Positions 32,597 through 40,633 of a stretch of DNA of 46,612 nucleotides are shown here, piece after piece. Positions within the stretch are counted from its first letter, which is position 1; each line of letters begins with the position of its first letter. This DNA comes from Actinotalea ferrariae (GTDB lineage: Bacteria > Actinomycetota > Actinomycetes > Actinomycetales > Cellulomonadaceae): positions 1 to 46,612 of the forward strand of contig NZ_JACVQL010000061.1 in the NCBI RefSeq assembly GCF_019733465.1, given 5' to 3'. The position numbers were made by a program, and so were the translations under genes. Below the pieces are notes generated by a model. It searched no databases and had not been told where the DNA came from. It saw only the letters and a program-made list of their open reading frames with translations.

Positions 32597-33820
32597 ATGG
32601 GATCCGAGATCGTCGATCAGATCGCGCTGGATGGTTCGCTCGTTCATGACAGGGACGTGACCCTGTCGCCACGCCGGAAGCGCGAACTCGTGTTCGACGC
32701 CCTTCCGGGAGCCTGGAGCGAAGAACTTGGTGGACGCTCGGTCGTTCGCTTCCACGACCAAGTCATCTTGACCAAGCAGGTCACGCACCTCGGTCGACCG
32801 TGGGAGGCATTCAAGAAGCGGATCCAGATCCCACGATACTGGGTCGATGTCGAGGAGCGCGGACGCGCTCACGGCCTCACCGTGCGGTTTATAGGCGTCT
32901 ACCACCATCACGACACGACGATCTTCGTCGACTTCGACCCGGCGACGTACGTCAAGCGCAAGGCGAACAACTCAGCGGCGCACGTCTCGACAAACGACCT
33001 CTTCCAAGCGCAGACGCTCGGGCAGTTCTCACGAGAAGACAAGAACGGCAACCGACTCACCAGCGTGCGTGCCGACCAGTTCGCAACCTACCTACTCGAA
33101 GGCTACGAGGAGAAGAACCCGCACATCGAGGTGCTTGACCGCTTCAGCGAGGTGTTCCTTGACGGGGCCCGCGTCGACGGCCTGACCGCGGTGCAGGAGA
33201 TGCACGCCAGCCGCTGGCCCGATCGTTTCCAGAACGAGTGGGCGGGCTTTTACGTCGAGTACCGCTTGAGTCGTTACCTGGCCGAGCACGACCTTACTGG
33301 CCTGGTCAGGGTACAGAAGGAGAAACGCAGAGGGGAGTTCGACTACGACCTGCGGTTCCTCAGGGACGGCGTACTGGAGCACTACGGTGATCTCAAGGCT
33401 TCGAGCGTCGCGGTCAAGGACTCGCCGGGAAACGATGCAGCGAGCTTCTTCCGCTGCCTTGCCGAAACCGGGAGGTTCTGGTACGTCATCTACGAGCACG
33501 AGACCTGGCACGGGCGCGACAGCGGTAACACTTCAACGATTGCCTGGAATGACTGGCGCATGTCAGTCGGACACGTCGGGAGAAGCAAGGTCTACGACCC
33601 TCTGTCCTACGCTGGGCGCTTCAAGGAGGCGGTGCGGTTTGTCAGCGTCAAGGTCCTCGAGGTCAACCAGGCGAACGTCAGCAGCGTCCTCGGGGATTTT
33701 CAAGAGGGATTCAGGCAGCCTGACGGATCAACCCGGAAGGGGAAGGTTATGATTAAGAAGAAGGACATCGACAACTTCCTGATCTACACGAAGTCGATCG
33801 AGTTGCTGCCCGAGTCGTAG
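32597..33820 (+). CDS. Putative Type II restriction endonuclease, PD-(D/E)xK
   Basis: 407 aa. The C-terminal part contains GEFDYDLRFL (E247, D249, D251) and, 14 residues on, YGDLKASS (D265-x-K267), the acidic residue followed by D-x-K expected of a PD-(D/E)xK nuclease. Other conserved-looking blocks are PWEAFKKRIQIPRYW, FIGVYHHHDTTIFVDF, SREDKNGNRLTSVRAD and FQNEWAGFYVEYRL. With the cytosine methyltransferase and Vsr immediately upstream it completes a Type II restriction-modification unit. The ATG at 32597 is chosen because the earlier part of the frame (from 32522) overlaps non-coding-like sequence. GC content is lower than in the upstream operon, hinting at a separate origin. The recognition site is unknown. 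Confidence 0.75.
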   Translation: MGSEIVDQIALDGSLVHDRDVTLSPRRKRELVFDALPGAWSEELGGRSVVRFHDQVILTKQVTHLGRPWEAFKKRIQIPRYWVDVEERGRAHGLTVRFIGVYHHHDTTIFVDFDPATYVKRKANNSAAHVSTNDLFQAQTLGQFSREDKNGNRLTSVRADQFATYLLEGYEEKNPHIEVLDRFSEVFLDGARVDGLTAVQEMHASRWPDRFQNEWAGFYVEYRLSRYLAEHDLTGLVRVQKEKRRGEFDYDLRFLRDGVLEHYGDLKASSVAVKDSPGNDAASFFRCLAETGRFWYVIYEHETWHGRDSGNTSTIAWNDWRMSVGHVGRSKVYDPLSYAGRFKEAVRFVSVKVLEVNQANVSSVLGDFQEGFRQPDGSTRKGKVMIKKKDIDNFLIYTKSIELLPES

Positions 33821-33857
33821 TCCCAACAATGCACCTAACCGGTGAGTGAGACTGCAG

Positions 33858-33894
33858 CCAGGGCGACGGCCCTGGGTTCTCCCCTGACGGGGAG
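33858..33894. other. Twin hairpins between convergent genes
   Basis: CCAGGGC/GCCCTGG (33858-33875) and CTCCCC/GGGGAG (33879-33894) are two perfect stem-loops between the convergent restriction enzyme and HEPN genes. No T-tract follows on either strand (an A6 run lies at 33900-33905 on the plus strand), so they may slow or end transcription without being classical terminators. Confidence 0.4.
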
Positions 33895-33920
33895 CGCCCA
33901 AAAAACACCAGCCAGCCCGG

Positions 33921-34550
33921 TCACGGCCAGGGATGGGTGCCGGTCAGTGCGTGGGTCTTCAACTTGGCAGCCTGGTCGATCAACTCGACGACTCGTTTCA
34001 CACGCGCAAGGTGCTCCTGAGCCAGGCCCTTCTTGAAGTTTGTGGGCGTGCCGCCTGTATGCGCCACCTCGCCACGCAGTCGGACGAGCGATTCGATCCC
34101 TGACTTGTCCGCCTCTTCAAGCGCGCCCCACACATCCACGCCGACTCGTTCAAACAGCGCGATGGTGTTCTTGGCGTTCGCGGTGTTCATACCAAACGGG
34201 GGTTTGTCGCCCTCGGTCCCCTTGGCGTACTCGGTGACGCACCGGGTCCAGAGTCCTTTCCAGCCGGGGTGGACGGAGTACTCCCACTGAGAGGGTTGCA
34301 TCGCCTCGATCGCTTTGCGTGCGGTCGCCGGCACGTTTTCAGGTCTGGTGTCCTTGGCAAGGTGTCGGGTGACTTCGACCGCTAGGTCCTCGACGTACCC
34401 TTCCCAGGCGGCGTACGTGAGCACGACCGCTGCGACGAACATGCTTGTCTCTTGCGCGGTCGGTTTGCCCCTGCCTTGCTTCGTACCTTGCATGAGACGT
34501 TCGGGGTGTCCGATCGCTGTCTGGAAGGCCGCGAACGCACTACTGCTCAT
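33921..34550 (-). CDS. HEPN-domain protein (RiboL-PSP-HEPN type), putative ribonuclease
   Basis: 209 aa, helical. AAVVLTYAAWEGYVEDLAVE near residue 40-60 and LVRLRGEVAHTGGTP near 155-170 are the paired motifs of this HEPN group; RGEVAH gives the R-x4-H active site of HEPN ribonucleases. It lies 30 bp after the Rad50-like ATPase gene on the same strand, so it is probably the last gene of the ABC-three-component operon. HEPN RNases in defence loci degrade RNA and stop growth when infection is sensed. I infer it is a second, RNA-directed effector beside the DNA nuclease of the system. The motif is clear; the link to the operon rests on spacing. Confidence 0.75.
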   Translation of the reverse strand: MSSSAFAAFQTAIGHPERLMQGTKQGRGKPTAQETSMFVAAVVLTYAAWEGYVEDLAVEVTRHLAKDTRPENVPATARKAIEAMQPSQWEYSVHPGWKGLWTRCVTEYAKGTEGDKPPFGMNTANAKNTIALFERVGVDVWGALEEADKSGIESLVRLRGEVAHTGGTPTNFKKGLAQEHLARVKRVVELIDQAAKLKTHALTGTHPWP

Positions 34551-34580
34551 GGGGTTGCCCTCCCAAGCGTTTGCCTCGAC

Positions 34581-36581
34581 TCAGTCGACAGCGTCCGTGA
34601 TGAGGCCGTATGGCGCGACCTCGGGATTGCGGGTGTAGTGCGCTACCACGTGATTCTCGACGAGATTGGGCGGAGAGTTGTCGATCACAACCAACTGCGC
34701 GCCCAGGCCATCCCTTCCCAGCCACCCCAGGACATGGCGGTAGAAGTTCTCGACGAGACGAGTGTCAGCGAAGTCTGGGTCAGTCTCCGTGACTCCGTGA
34801 CCAAGGTTCTTCTGCGGACTGTCGATGACGAGCAATCCGGGCGCAGCCGCCCCGCGCTCGAAGGCAAGTTCCCAGATGGCAAGATGGTAAGCCAGACTGA
34901 TAAGGACGAGGCCGCCGCTGCTGGCGCTAGAGTAAGGCATGGCACGGACGACCGGAATCAGGTCGCTGCCAATGCTAGCGTCCCGCAACTTCGGATATTC
35001 GAAGTCTTCCAGTATGGACGCGAAGCGATCCGACAACGCCCGAATGACGGCCTCCCGGTCAGGCCGGTTCTTGGCTGCGGACCTTTGCTTTCGCAGACGA
35101 TCCAGCGCTGTCTCGAGTCTCTCACGCCGCTCTGTGGCGTCCGCTACTCGCTGCCAAACGCGCAGTCCGCTGTCAGCAAACTGCATCCGAAGACGTGCTT
35201 CTGCCCGGAGGGAAGTCAGCCCATCACGCTCAGCGAGCCAAGGAGCTGGGGTCTCAACGACCCGGTCGACCTCCGATGCCAGGCGCTCTACTTCGGCCTC
35301 AGCGGTGCGAAGTTCCTGACGCAGGCGGGCTCGGTCGTCGTCCAGCCGGCTCCAGTAGTCGTTCAGATCGTTGAGGCGTCGACTCGCCGCACGGAGCTCT
35401 GACTCGATCAGGTCTCTCCCGGGTGACGACGGGGTGAGGTGGGCCTCTTCGCTCTCGGCGGGGGGAACGGTGCTGCGGCACAGCGAGCAGACGCCGTCGG
35501 CGACCGCGGGGGGTTCGGTCAGCGCCGAAAAGCAAGCCGGGCACGTTGTCACGTCCAGTGGGTTGAAGAGCCGCTCGGCTTCGCGCAGGAAGGTGAGCTT
35601 TTTCTTGTCGTCTGCGTACTGTGCCCGGAGCGCAGTTAGGCGGCTGAGCAGACTGTCCCGGTCCCGAAGCCGCACCGCCGCCCTGGAGGCCGCCCGTTGT
35701 GCTCGACCAAGCGCGATGCGCACTTCAGAAATCGCTCCCGAGGTGGTGAGTTGCATCGAATCGAGGGATTCGATCGCCGTGCCCACGGCCACGACGGTAG
35801 CCGCGGCCTCCTCCAAAGTCCGCTCCAACTCCAGGATGCCCATCGGGTAGTCCTCGCGTGCCACCTGTTCCAGGGCGGCCTCCGCGCGCCTCGCGGCGGT
35901 CACCGCCTCAGAAGCCTCCCTAATGTTTGCTTGAAGTTCGGCCGCTTGTGGGTCGTGGACGCCGAACATGACATCGACGAGTTGCCGGAACTTCTGCCGA
36001 ACCATCGGGGCCGAGCGTTCGAACGCTAAGTCCATATTGTCTAGGCGTTGATTGGGAAGAAACATCACACGGAAGACATCGCGGATGCTCAGGAGCTGGA
36101 ACCTGGACTCCTCCTTTGTGGGCGCTTCGGGCAGTCGCACGCCATCCAGATCGAAAGCCCCGAGGACGAGTTGGGAGAGCCCTTCAGGATCACTCGGCGG
36201 ATCGGTGCTGACGCGCTGCTCACGTGCGTGGGAGAGCTCGTTCAGCGGCCCGCGCCAGACCGAGGCGAATGGTGACGGGCTGCCTACTGCGGACCGCTCG
36301 ATGGTGTTGATTTCGCCGCGGAGTTCGAGTTCGAGCATCGCGGACCTGACAGCTCCCACGATCTCGGGATGCTGGGGGTGCTCCTTGCCCCCCAAGAGAT
36401 ATTGGACGAACTCCGCGGTGCTGGTCTTTCCGGTGTGGCTCGGACCGGCGATCACTGAGAGCGGGCGGACATCACCGTGGTCATCAACGAACCTCACCCC
36501 GTAGGGGCCCTTGCCGGCGACACCAACCAGTCGCAGTTCCCGTAGCCGGAGGCCGGTTGGCCCCGTCTTGGCGTCGGTCAT
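34581..36581 (-). CDS. ABC-3C system ATPase, Rad50/SMC-like
   Basis: 666 aa. Walker A is GPSHTGKTS (46-54). Long coiled coils on both sides flank a zinc-hook-like cysteine cluster near 346-367 (CPACFSALTEPP...VCSLC). An ABC signature-like SSASSGGLVLISL leads to Walker B GLLVIDSPQKNLG near 580-592. This is the layout of SMC/Rad50-type ATPases of ABC-three-component conflict systems (DUF3732-like). Such ATPases are thought to sense invading nucleoprotein and license the effector. The ATG at 36579-36581 is fixed by a 4-bp overlap with the middle-component stop; the frame is open to 36785 but that part is antisense to or out of frame with the neighbour. Confidence 0.85.
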   Translation of the reverse strand: MTDAKTGPTGLRLRELRLVGVAGKGPYGVRFVDDHGDVRPLSVIAGPSHTGKTSTAEFVQYLLGGKEHPQHPEIVGAVRSAMLELELRGEINTIERSAVGSPSPFASVWRGPLNELSHAREQRVSTDPPSDPEGLSQLVLGAFDLDGVRLPEAPTKEESRFQLLSIRDVFRVMFLPNQRLDNMDLAFERSAPMVRQKFRQLVDVMFGVHDPQAAELQANIREASEAVTAARRAEAALEQVAREDYPMGILELERTLEEAAATVVAVGTAIESLDSMQLTTSGAISEVRIALGRAQRAASRAAVRLRDRDSLLSRLTALRAQYADDKKKLTFLREAERLFNPLDVTTCPACFSALTEPPAVADGVCSLCRSTVPPAESEEAHLTPSSPGRDLIESELRAASRRLNDLNDYWSRLDDDRARLRQELRTAEAEVERLASEVDRVVETPAPWLAERDGLTSLRAEARLRMQFADSGLRVWQRVADATERRERLETALDRLRKQRSAAKNRPDREAVIRALSDRFASILEDFEYPKLRDASIGSDLIPVVRAMPYSSASSGGLVLISLAYHLAIWELAFERGAAAPGLLVIDSPQKNLGHGVTETDPDFADTRLVENFYRHVLGWLGRDGLGAQLVVIDNSPPNLVENHVVAHYTRNPEVAPYGLITDAVD

Positions 36582-37192
36582 CGAGCGGCCTCCCCCTGAA
36601 TCGTTCCTGACTCCCTGGTTACGTCGTCGAAGAGGTCGACCTGGAGCCACGACGTGCCAAGCCAGTTCTGCACGTTGGCACGTAGCCGGGCGTCCGAGAG
36701 TTGAGCGAGACGCCGCACGACCACCCGAGCGGACGTGCGGTAGGCGTCGGCATACACCGTTGACATGTCGTTGCCGAGAGCACATCCCTTCTCAGTGAGA
36801 GCGATTGTGCCGCCGTGTAGGGAGACCAACCCATAGGCCACCAGGAGTGCGAGGTCGTGCTGCAAGCGGCGCCGTCGCGACACCCACCTCTGGCCAGTCG
36901 ATGCGTAGGACAACTGATCCTCGGTGAATCCCGCGAGCTTCAACTCGAGGCGGTCATTGTAGTCACGGGTGGTCCCGTCGGCAGGAATCACGACGAAAGG
37001 GTTGGCAGCGAAGAAGTCGTAGTACCCGAGTCGGTCCAGGTTCGGCACTGGCTTCATGACATCGGTGGCTGCCGACAGGAGCAAGATCAGTTGCGAAAGG
37101 CGGAAGAGGTCATGCGCCTCCGCGTCCCATGGGGTGACGTCAAGACCTACTCTGGGATCTCCTGGTAAAGAACTGTCTGACAGCGGGCTCAT
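36578..37192 (-). CDS. ABC-3C system middle component
   Basis: 204 aa, soluble and mostly helical, with a winged-helix appearance. Diagnostic stretches are LFRLSQLILLLSAATDVMKP, LDRLGYYDFFAANPFVV and RRRLQHDLALLVAYGLVSLH. The DRLGYYDFF-ANPF motif is the one I associate with middle components of ABC-three-component systems. It connects the effector nuclease to the ATPase. Both ends overlap neighbours by 4 bp, so all three proteins are made in fixed proportion, as expected for subunits of one complex. Assignment rests on the motif together with the two neighbours. Confidence 0.75.
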   Translation of the reverse strand: MSPLSDSSLPGDPRVGLDVTPWDAEAHDLFRLSQLILLLSAATDVMKPVPNLDRLGYYDFFAANPFVVIPADGTTRDYNDRLELKLAGFTEDQLSYASTGQRWVSRRRRLQHDLALLVAYGLVSLHGGTIALTEKGCALGNDMSTVYADAYRTSARVVVRRLAQLSDARLRANVQNWLGTSWLQVDLFDDVTRESGTIQGEAAR

Positions 37193-38253
37193 GCGTCGAT
37201 CTCCAAACCCGTGCTGGAGACCGCAGTCCTATACGTACCAGCGATTTCCCTCCAGTGAGAGACCCACCCCGCGTGCGCGTTCTCAACCAGCCGGTGCGCG
37301 ATTCCTCGCCGGTGTGCCGGTCGGAGCAGGAGCGGCTCAGGATCAGCCACCCCCTCGGCGTCGGCCAGGACCTCGTCGATAAGCCCTGCGATGCGTCCGG
37401 CGGGGTCAGCGTCTGGGATCCGACGATTGAAGCGCTGCTCCCAGCGGTACTGGATTTCGAGATGGAGCTCGTTGATCGCCGCCCTCGCGCTTTCGTCACC
37501 GCGCGCAGTCAGGTCCCGGAACAGGGCGTCCGCAGCGAAGAAGAGGCCGCGGGCAGCGTCGGTCTCAACTGTGCCCGCTTCCTCGAGTTGCCGGACGAAT
37601 AGCGCGTCGTCGAACGCTGATAGGTCATCGGTAGTGCTCACCGGCTCGGCGCTCCGTGGCAGAGTGGCGAGAGACGCGAAGTACGATGCGCGGATGCTGT
37701 CGGCGTCCGCCCGCATGAGCTGCCGGCGGAGTTCGGACCCCCCTAGGAGGTAGATCGGGACCTTAGCTTTCCGGCTGGCTCTGCCCGACCAGCCGTCGAA
37801 CCACTGACGTTCTTCGGGCGACATGTCACACGGAATCGCTAGGTACCAAGCATCGAGGCGTAGCCCGTGTGTAGCCGCTTCCTTGCAGACTTGCTGGAAG
37901 GAGTCCCGGATCTGTTGCCGCTGACTGGGTCCGATGCCGTCGAGGAAGAACTTCGACTGCCAGACCGTCAAGGTCTCGTCGAACCGCCCCGCGTAGGTAT
38001 CGATCCCCCAGTCGTAGCCGCCGGGTCCGGCCACCGTGTCCGCGGTCGGGTGCTTGAGCGACACGAGGTCGGTGACGAGTGCCTGGAACTGCTGCCGCGC
38101 GCCGCCCTCGGTGAGCGCCATCGTCTGGAACAGTTGGAATAGCAGCCTCGGCTCAGGGAGCACGGCGCACTCCAGCGTCGCGGGGTCCGCTTCCATCTCG
38201 GCACGTACATGTCCCGCGCGGGGTCGGCGCGATCGGGGACATGGACCTACCAT
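37189..38253 (-). CDS. ABC-3C system effector with Mrr-like nuclease domain
   Basis: 354 aa. The N-terminal domain has QQFQALVTDLVSLKHPTADT, then YDWGIDTYAGRF and VWQSKFFLDGIG: D85 and Q99-x-K101 form the D...QxK site of Mrr-like PD-(D/E)xK nucleases. An inhibitory or adaptor C-terminal domain of about 150 residues (INELHLEIQYRWEQRFNRRI, RRGIAHRLVENAHAGWVSHW) corresponds to the ABC-3C C-terminal domain that tethers effectors to the middle component. The start is uncertain: ATG 38253 is used, but MEADPATLECAV (ATG at 38196) fits the domain better. First gene of a leftward operon with the middle component, ATPase and HEPN genes. Likely cuts DNA once the ATPase is triggered. Confidence 0.75.
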   Translation of the reverse strand: MVGPCPRSRRPRAGHVRAEMEADPATLECAVLPEPRLLFQLFQTMALTEGGARQQFQALVTDLVSLKHPTADTVAGPGGYDWGIDTYAGRFDETLTVWQSKFFLDGIGPSQRQQIRDSFQQVCKEAATHGLRLDAWYLAIPCDMSPEERQWFDGWSGRASRKAKVPIYLLGGSELRRQLMRADADSIRASYFASLATLPRSAEPVSTTDDLSAFDDALFVRQLEEAGTVETDAARGLFFAADALFRDLTARGDESARAAINELHLEIQYRWEQRFNRRIPDADPAGRIAGLIDEVLADAEGVADPEPLLLRPAHRRGIAHRLVENAHAGWVSHWREIAGTYRTAVSSTGLEIDA

Positions 38254-38443
38254 GCCAAAGCCTCATGTCGGATGTGCTCGGTTGCGGTCAGACGCGCAGG
38301 GAACTCTCTGACTGGGCCCAAGTGGGGCGGGTCTGCTGCACCGATAGGTGACACCTGATCTGGCTCGCCTCGCGGCGGCCGGGGGCGTCGGAGCCACGAC
38401 GGTCGGCATGCCCGTACGGTGTCTACCCCCAGCGGGCCGAGGA

Positions 38444-39271
38444 CTAGCGACGCGGCAGCTTGCTGACGGCGCGCTGCCACCGCTGTCGAATCCAATCACC
38501 CACAGCCTCACGGCCCGCCGGCTCGGTTGTGGGCCCACGCGATGGCTGCACTCGGGCGACGAGGCGCTCGTGCTGCTCTCTCCGCGCCGCGTGCTCAGCT
38601 GCTCGTTCCGCCCAGGGGTCACGGCCCGCAAGGACGGCTGCAACGTCTGGGATCTCCCTACTGATCTCGGTGACAGCTGTCGACACAGCCTTGAGGTGCT
38701 CGACACCCTTCGCCAACTGTCGTTCGGGCGAGCGCGAACCTGTCGACTCGGTTCCGGTGCGCACGAGGTCAACGTCCAGCGGAAACACGTCGGTGTACTG
38801 ACCCTGCTGGTCGTCGCGGTAGTTGACCAAGACGGTGACTTGGTCGGGCACGCCCTCCGCGTTTGATGACTCGCCAGCGCCGACGTAGTAGACGTTCGAG
38901 AGTTCCCGTCCTGGGGGCAGGACTGTGATCGGCTTGCTGTACCGGCGCACGATGAACGGGACGATCGATCGCTCCCCATCGGGAGCCCTCTCCGCAGTGG
39001 GCAACGGTGGATCGAAGGTCACCATGAGATTGCGCGCCGTCGACTGCCCGTAGTTCCTCACCACCAGAGCGATCGACGTCGTGTACGGCGTCGGAATGAA
39101 GTCTGCGACGACGACCGGCCGGGACCGTGCCGTGCTATCGCGTGCCTGCTGACGGAAGGAGCGGATCGCCACGACAGCGGTGAGGACTGCAGCGAGTCCC
39201 AGCACGCCATTGATGGCAACGAGCGCACGATCGACGTTCCACCACTCGGCGAACGACCCCAACCAGTCCAT
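38444..39271 (-). CDS. Single-pass membrane protein, unknown function
   Basis: 275 aa. One membrane segment near residues 18-36 (VAINGVLGLAAVLTAVVAIR) is followed by a domain with beta-strand character (SRPVVVADFIPTPYTTSIAL, VVRNYGQSTARNLMVTFDPP, DQVTVLVNYRDDQQGQYTDV). The pattern of N-terminal anchor plus a domain with NYGQSTARN is seen in many uncharacterised proteins that may sense or bind at the membrane. The C-terminal 70 residues are charged and helical. The ATG at 39269-39271 precedes the anchor; the frame stays open upstream to 39694 but that stretch is antisense to the HIRAN gene. Divergent from that gene. Possibly a defence accessory; no motif proves it. Confidence 0.55.
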   Translation of the reverse strand: MDWLGSFAEWWNVDRALVAINGVLGLAAVLTAVVAIRSFRQQARDSTARSRPVVVADFIPTPYTTSIALVVRNYGQSTARNLMVTFDPPLPTAERAPDGERSIVPFIVRRYSKPITVLPPGRELSNVYYVGAGESSNAEGVPDQVTVLVNYRDDQQGQYTDVFPLDVDLVRTGTESTGSRSPERQLAKGVEHLKAVSTAVTEISREIPDVAAVLAGRDPWAERAAEHAARREQHERLVARVQPSRGPTTEPAGREAVGDWIRQRWQRAVSKLPRR

Positions 39272-39307
39272 GCCGCATGGTCCACCACGGCAGCGGTGTC
39301 GGGCTAC

Positions 39308-39313
39308 TAGGGT
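39308..39313 (+). promoter_or_regulatory. Candidate -10 element for a leaderless transcript
   Basis: TAGGGT fits TAnnnT and is followed by exactly 6 bp and the ATG at 39320. This is the third case in the window with the same spacing and no ribosome binding site. Confidence 0.4.
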
Positions 39314-39319
39314 GCGGGA

Positions 39320-40024
39320 ATGTCGTGGCTCCAGCGAGTGCTCGGTCGCCGAAGCGACCCGGCCGTCAAACCCCGCTCGCGGACGCCCCCGCCGTCTCCG
39401 GGTCAGCCCGTTGAGCCCACCCCATGGGACATCGAAGCGCTCCGAGGTCGCGACGCCCACACACTGACCGACACCGAGTTCGAAGCCGTCAAGGCGGACC
39501 GCGCCGACGGTATCAAGCGCCGGCCGCACATTACCCCGATCCGTCGGGACGAGTACCTCAGCCCGGCAGCCGAAGCCCATCACGTGACCACCGATGCCGA
39601 CGGCCTGCCCAACCTCAAGCTCTCCCGGCATCGCAAGCAGCTCGTCCTCACCGTGGATCAAGGGATGATCAACTTCCGTTCCCGGACGCTGCACCGGCTC
39701 GACATCTTCACGTTCCGCCTACGAGGGGTCAGCCACTACGAGGGCGCAGTCACCAAGACCTCCCTCCAGCCCGGCACGACGCTGCGGCTCGTCCGAGAAC
39801 CCGAGAACCAGTTCGACCCCAACGCCGTCGCGATCTACCCGGCTCGTGGACGTGAGTGCCTCGGGTACGTGAACCGTCAGAACGCTGCCCGGCTCGCGCG
39901 CCGCCTTGACGCTGGTGAGGAGTTCACCGCCATCACAATGAGCGGGAGCCCTGCTGGGCACAACGGTGACCCGGTGACGGTCCTCATCGCCCCCCCACGA
40001 GTGCTCGAACGCCTCCGGCGATGA
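39320..40024 (+). CDS. HIRAN-domain protein
   Basis: 234 aa. The C-terminal half (about 130-225) is a HIRAN domain: FRLRGVSHYEGAV, LQPGTTLRLVREPENQFDPN, AVAIYPARGRECLGYVNRQN, AARLARRLDAGE. HIRAN binds 3' ends of single-stranded DNA and, in bacteria, is found alone or with nucleases and helicases in repair or defence settings. The N-terminal 130 residues are Pro-rich, then charged, without a clear domain. No catalytic residues are seen, so this is likely a DNA-end-binding adaptor. It lies alone between a divergent membrane protein gene and the GmrSD-like gene 600 bp downstream. Start set by the leaderless promoter arrangement. Confidence 0.8.
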   Translation: MSWLQRVLGRRSDPAVKPRSRTPPPSPGQPVEPTPWDIEALRGRDAHTLTDTEFEAVKADRADGIKRRPHITPIRRDEYLSPAAEAHHVTTDADGLPNLKLSRHRKQLVLTVDQGMINFRSRTLHRLDIFTFRLRGVSHYEGAVTKTSLQPGTTLRLVREPENQFDPNAVAIYPARGRECLGYVNRQNAARLARRLDAGEEFTAITMSGSPAGHNGDPVTVLIAPPRVLERLRR

Positions 40025-40633
40025 CGCCCTTCGTCCCCCGTGATCATTCTCGAGTATGGGCGTGCTCTCGCGGGAGCACCGAGCAGGGCTAACGGCGATC
40101 AGCGGTGGGCAACGGCGTGCCGGCGCGGCGCGGGCAGCGATCCGGTGCCGTCGACAGGTGTGCCCGCCATGACCCAGGCAGGGCGGCGAGCTCCTGCCCC
40201 GAGCGTGTCTGCGTCTGACGACCAGGGCTGCGTTGGGCGCTAGGTCATCCCTGTACCACATGAGGTGTTGCACAGCACGCAGGTGAGGAACCCGGACGGT
40301 TCTCTGGGGTGTCGGTCGTGACAAGGAGGGAAGCGCCGGGCCTAGCGCCCGTCGCATCGGGGGATCGTTGGCCGCGGCGCTCGGGAAGGGCGCGCCCTGT
40401 AGTTGCACAGACGACGCTCCACCGCTGCTGCGCCAGACAGGCGGCCAGGGCGCTGACGCAGGCAGGTCGCCGCTGACGGTGTTCGGGCGCGGGACCGCTG
40501 CTCCAGCCATGAGGGTGCGGAGGGCCGCAGTTCGAGGGCAGGGACCCCCTCGGCTCCAGACTTGCACCGACCGCAGACGCCTTCGGGTACGCCGCTGGCA
40601 TCATGAGCATCGCCGCAGATGGGAAGGAACCCC
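40025..40633. other. Non-coding stretch between HIRAN and GmrSD-like genes
   Basis: About 610 bp without a gene I can support; open frames here have poor codon use on both strands. The 3' end carries GGGAAGGA (40620-40627), the ribosome binding site of the next gene. The promoter of that gene should lie in the last 100-200 bp but I see no clear -10/-35 pair. Confidence 0.4.

Noticed and set aside
33858-33894. A classical rho-independent terminator
   Set aside because: The two hairpins lack a following T-tract on either strand, so they are listed only as hairpins.
38444-39694. Extending the membrane protein upstream to 39694
   Set aside because: The extra 141 residues would be antisense to the HIRAN gene; the ATG just before the membrane anchor is sufficient.
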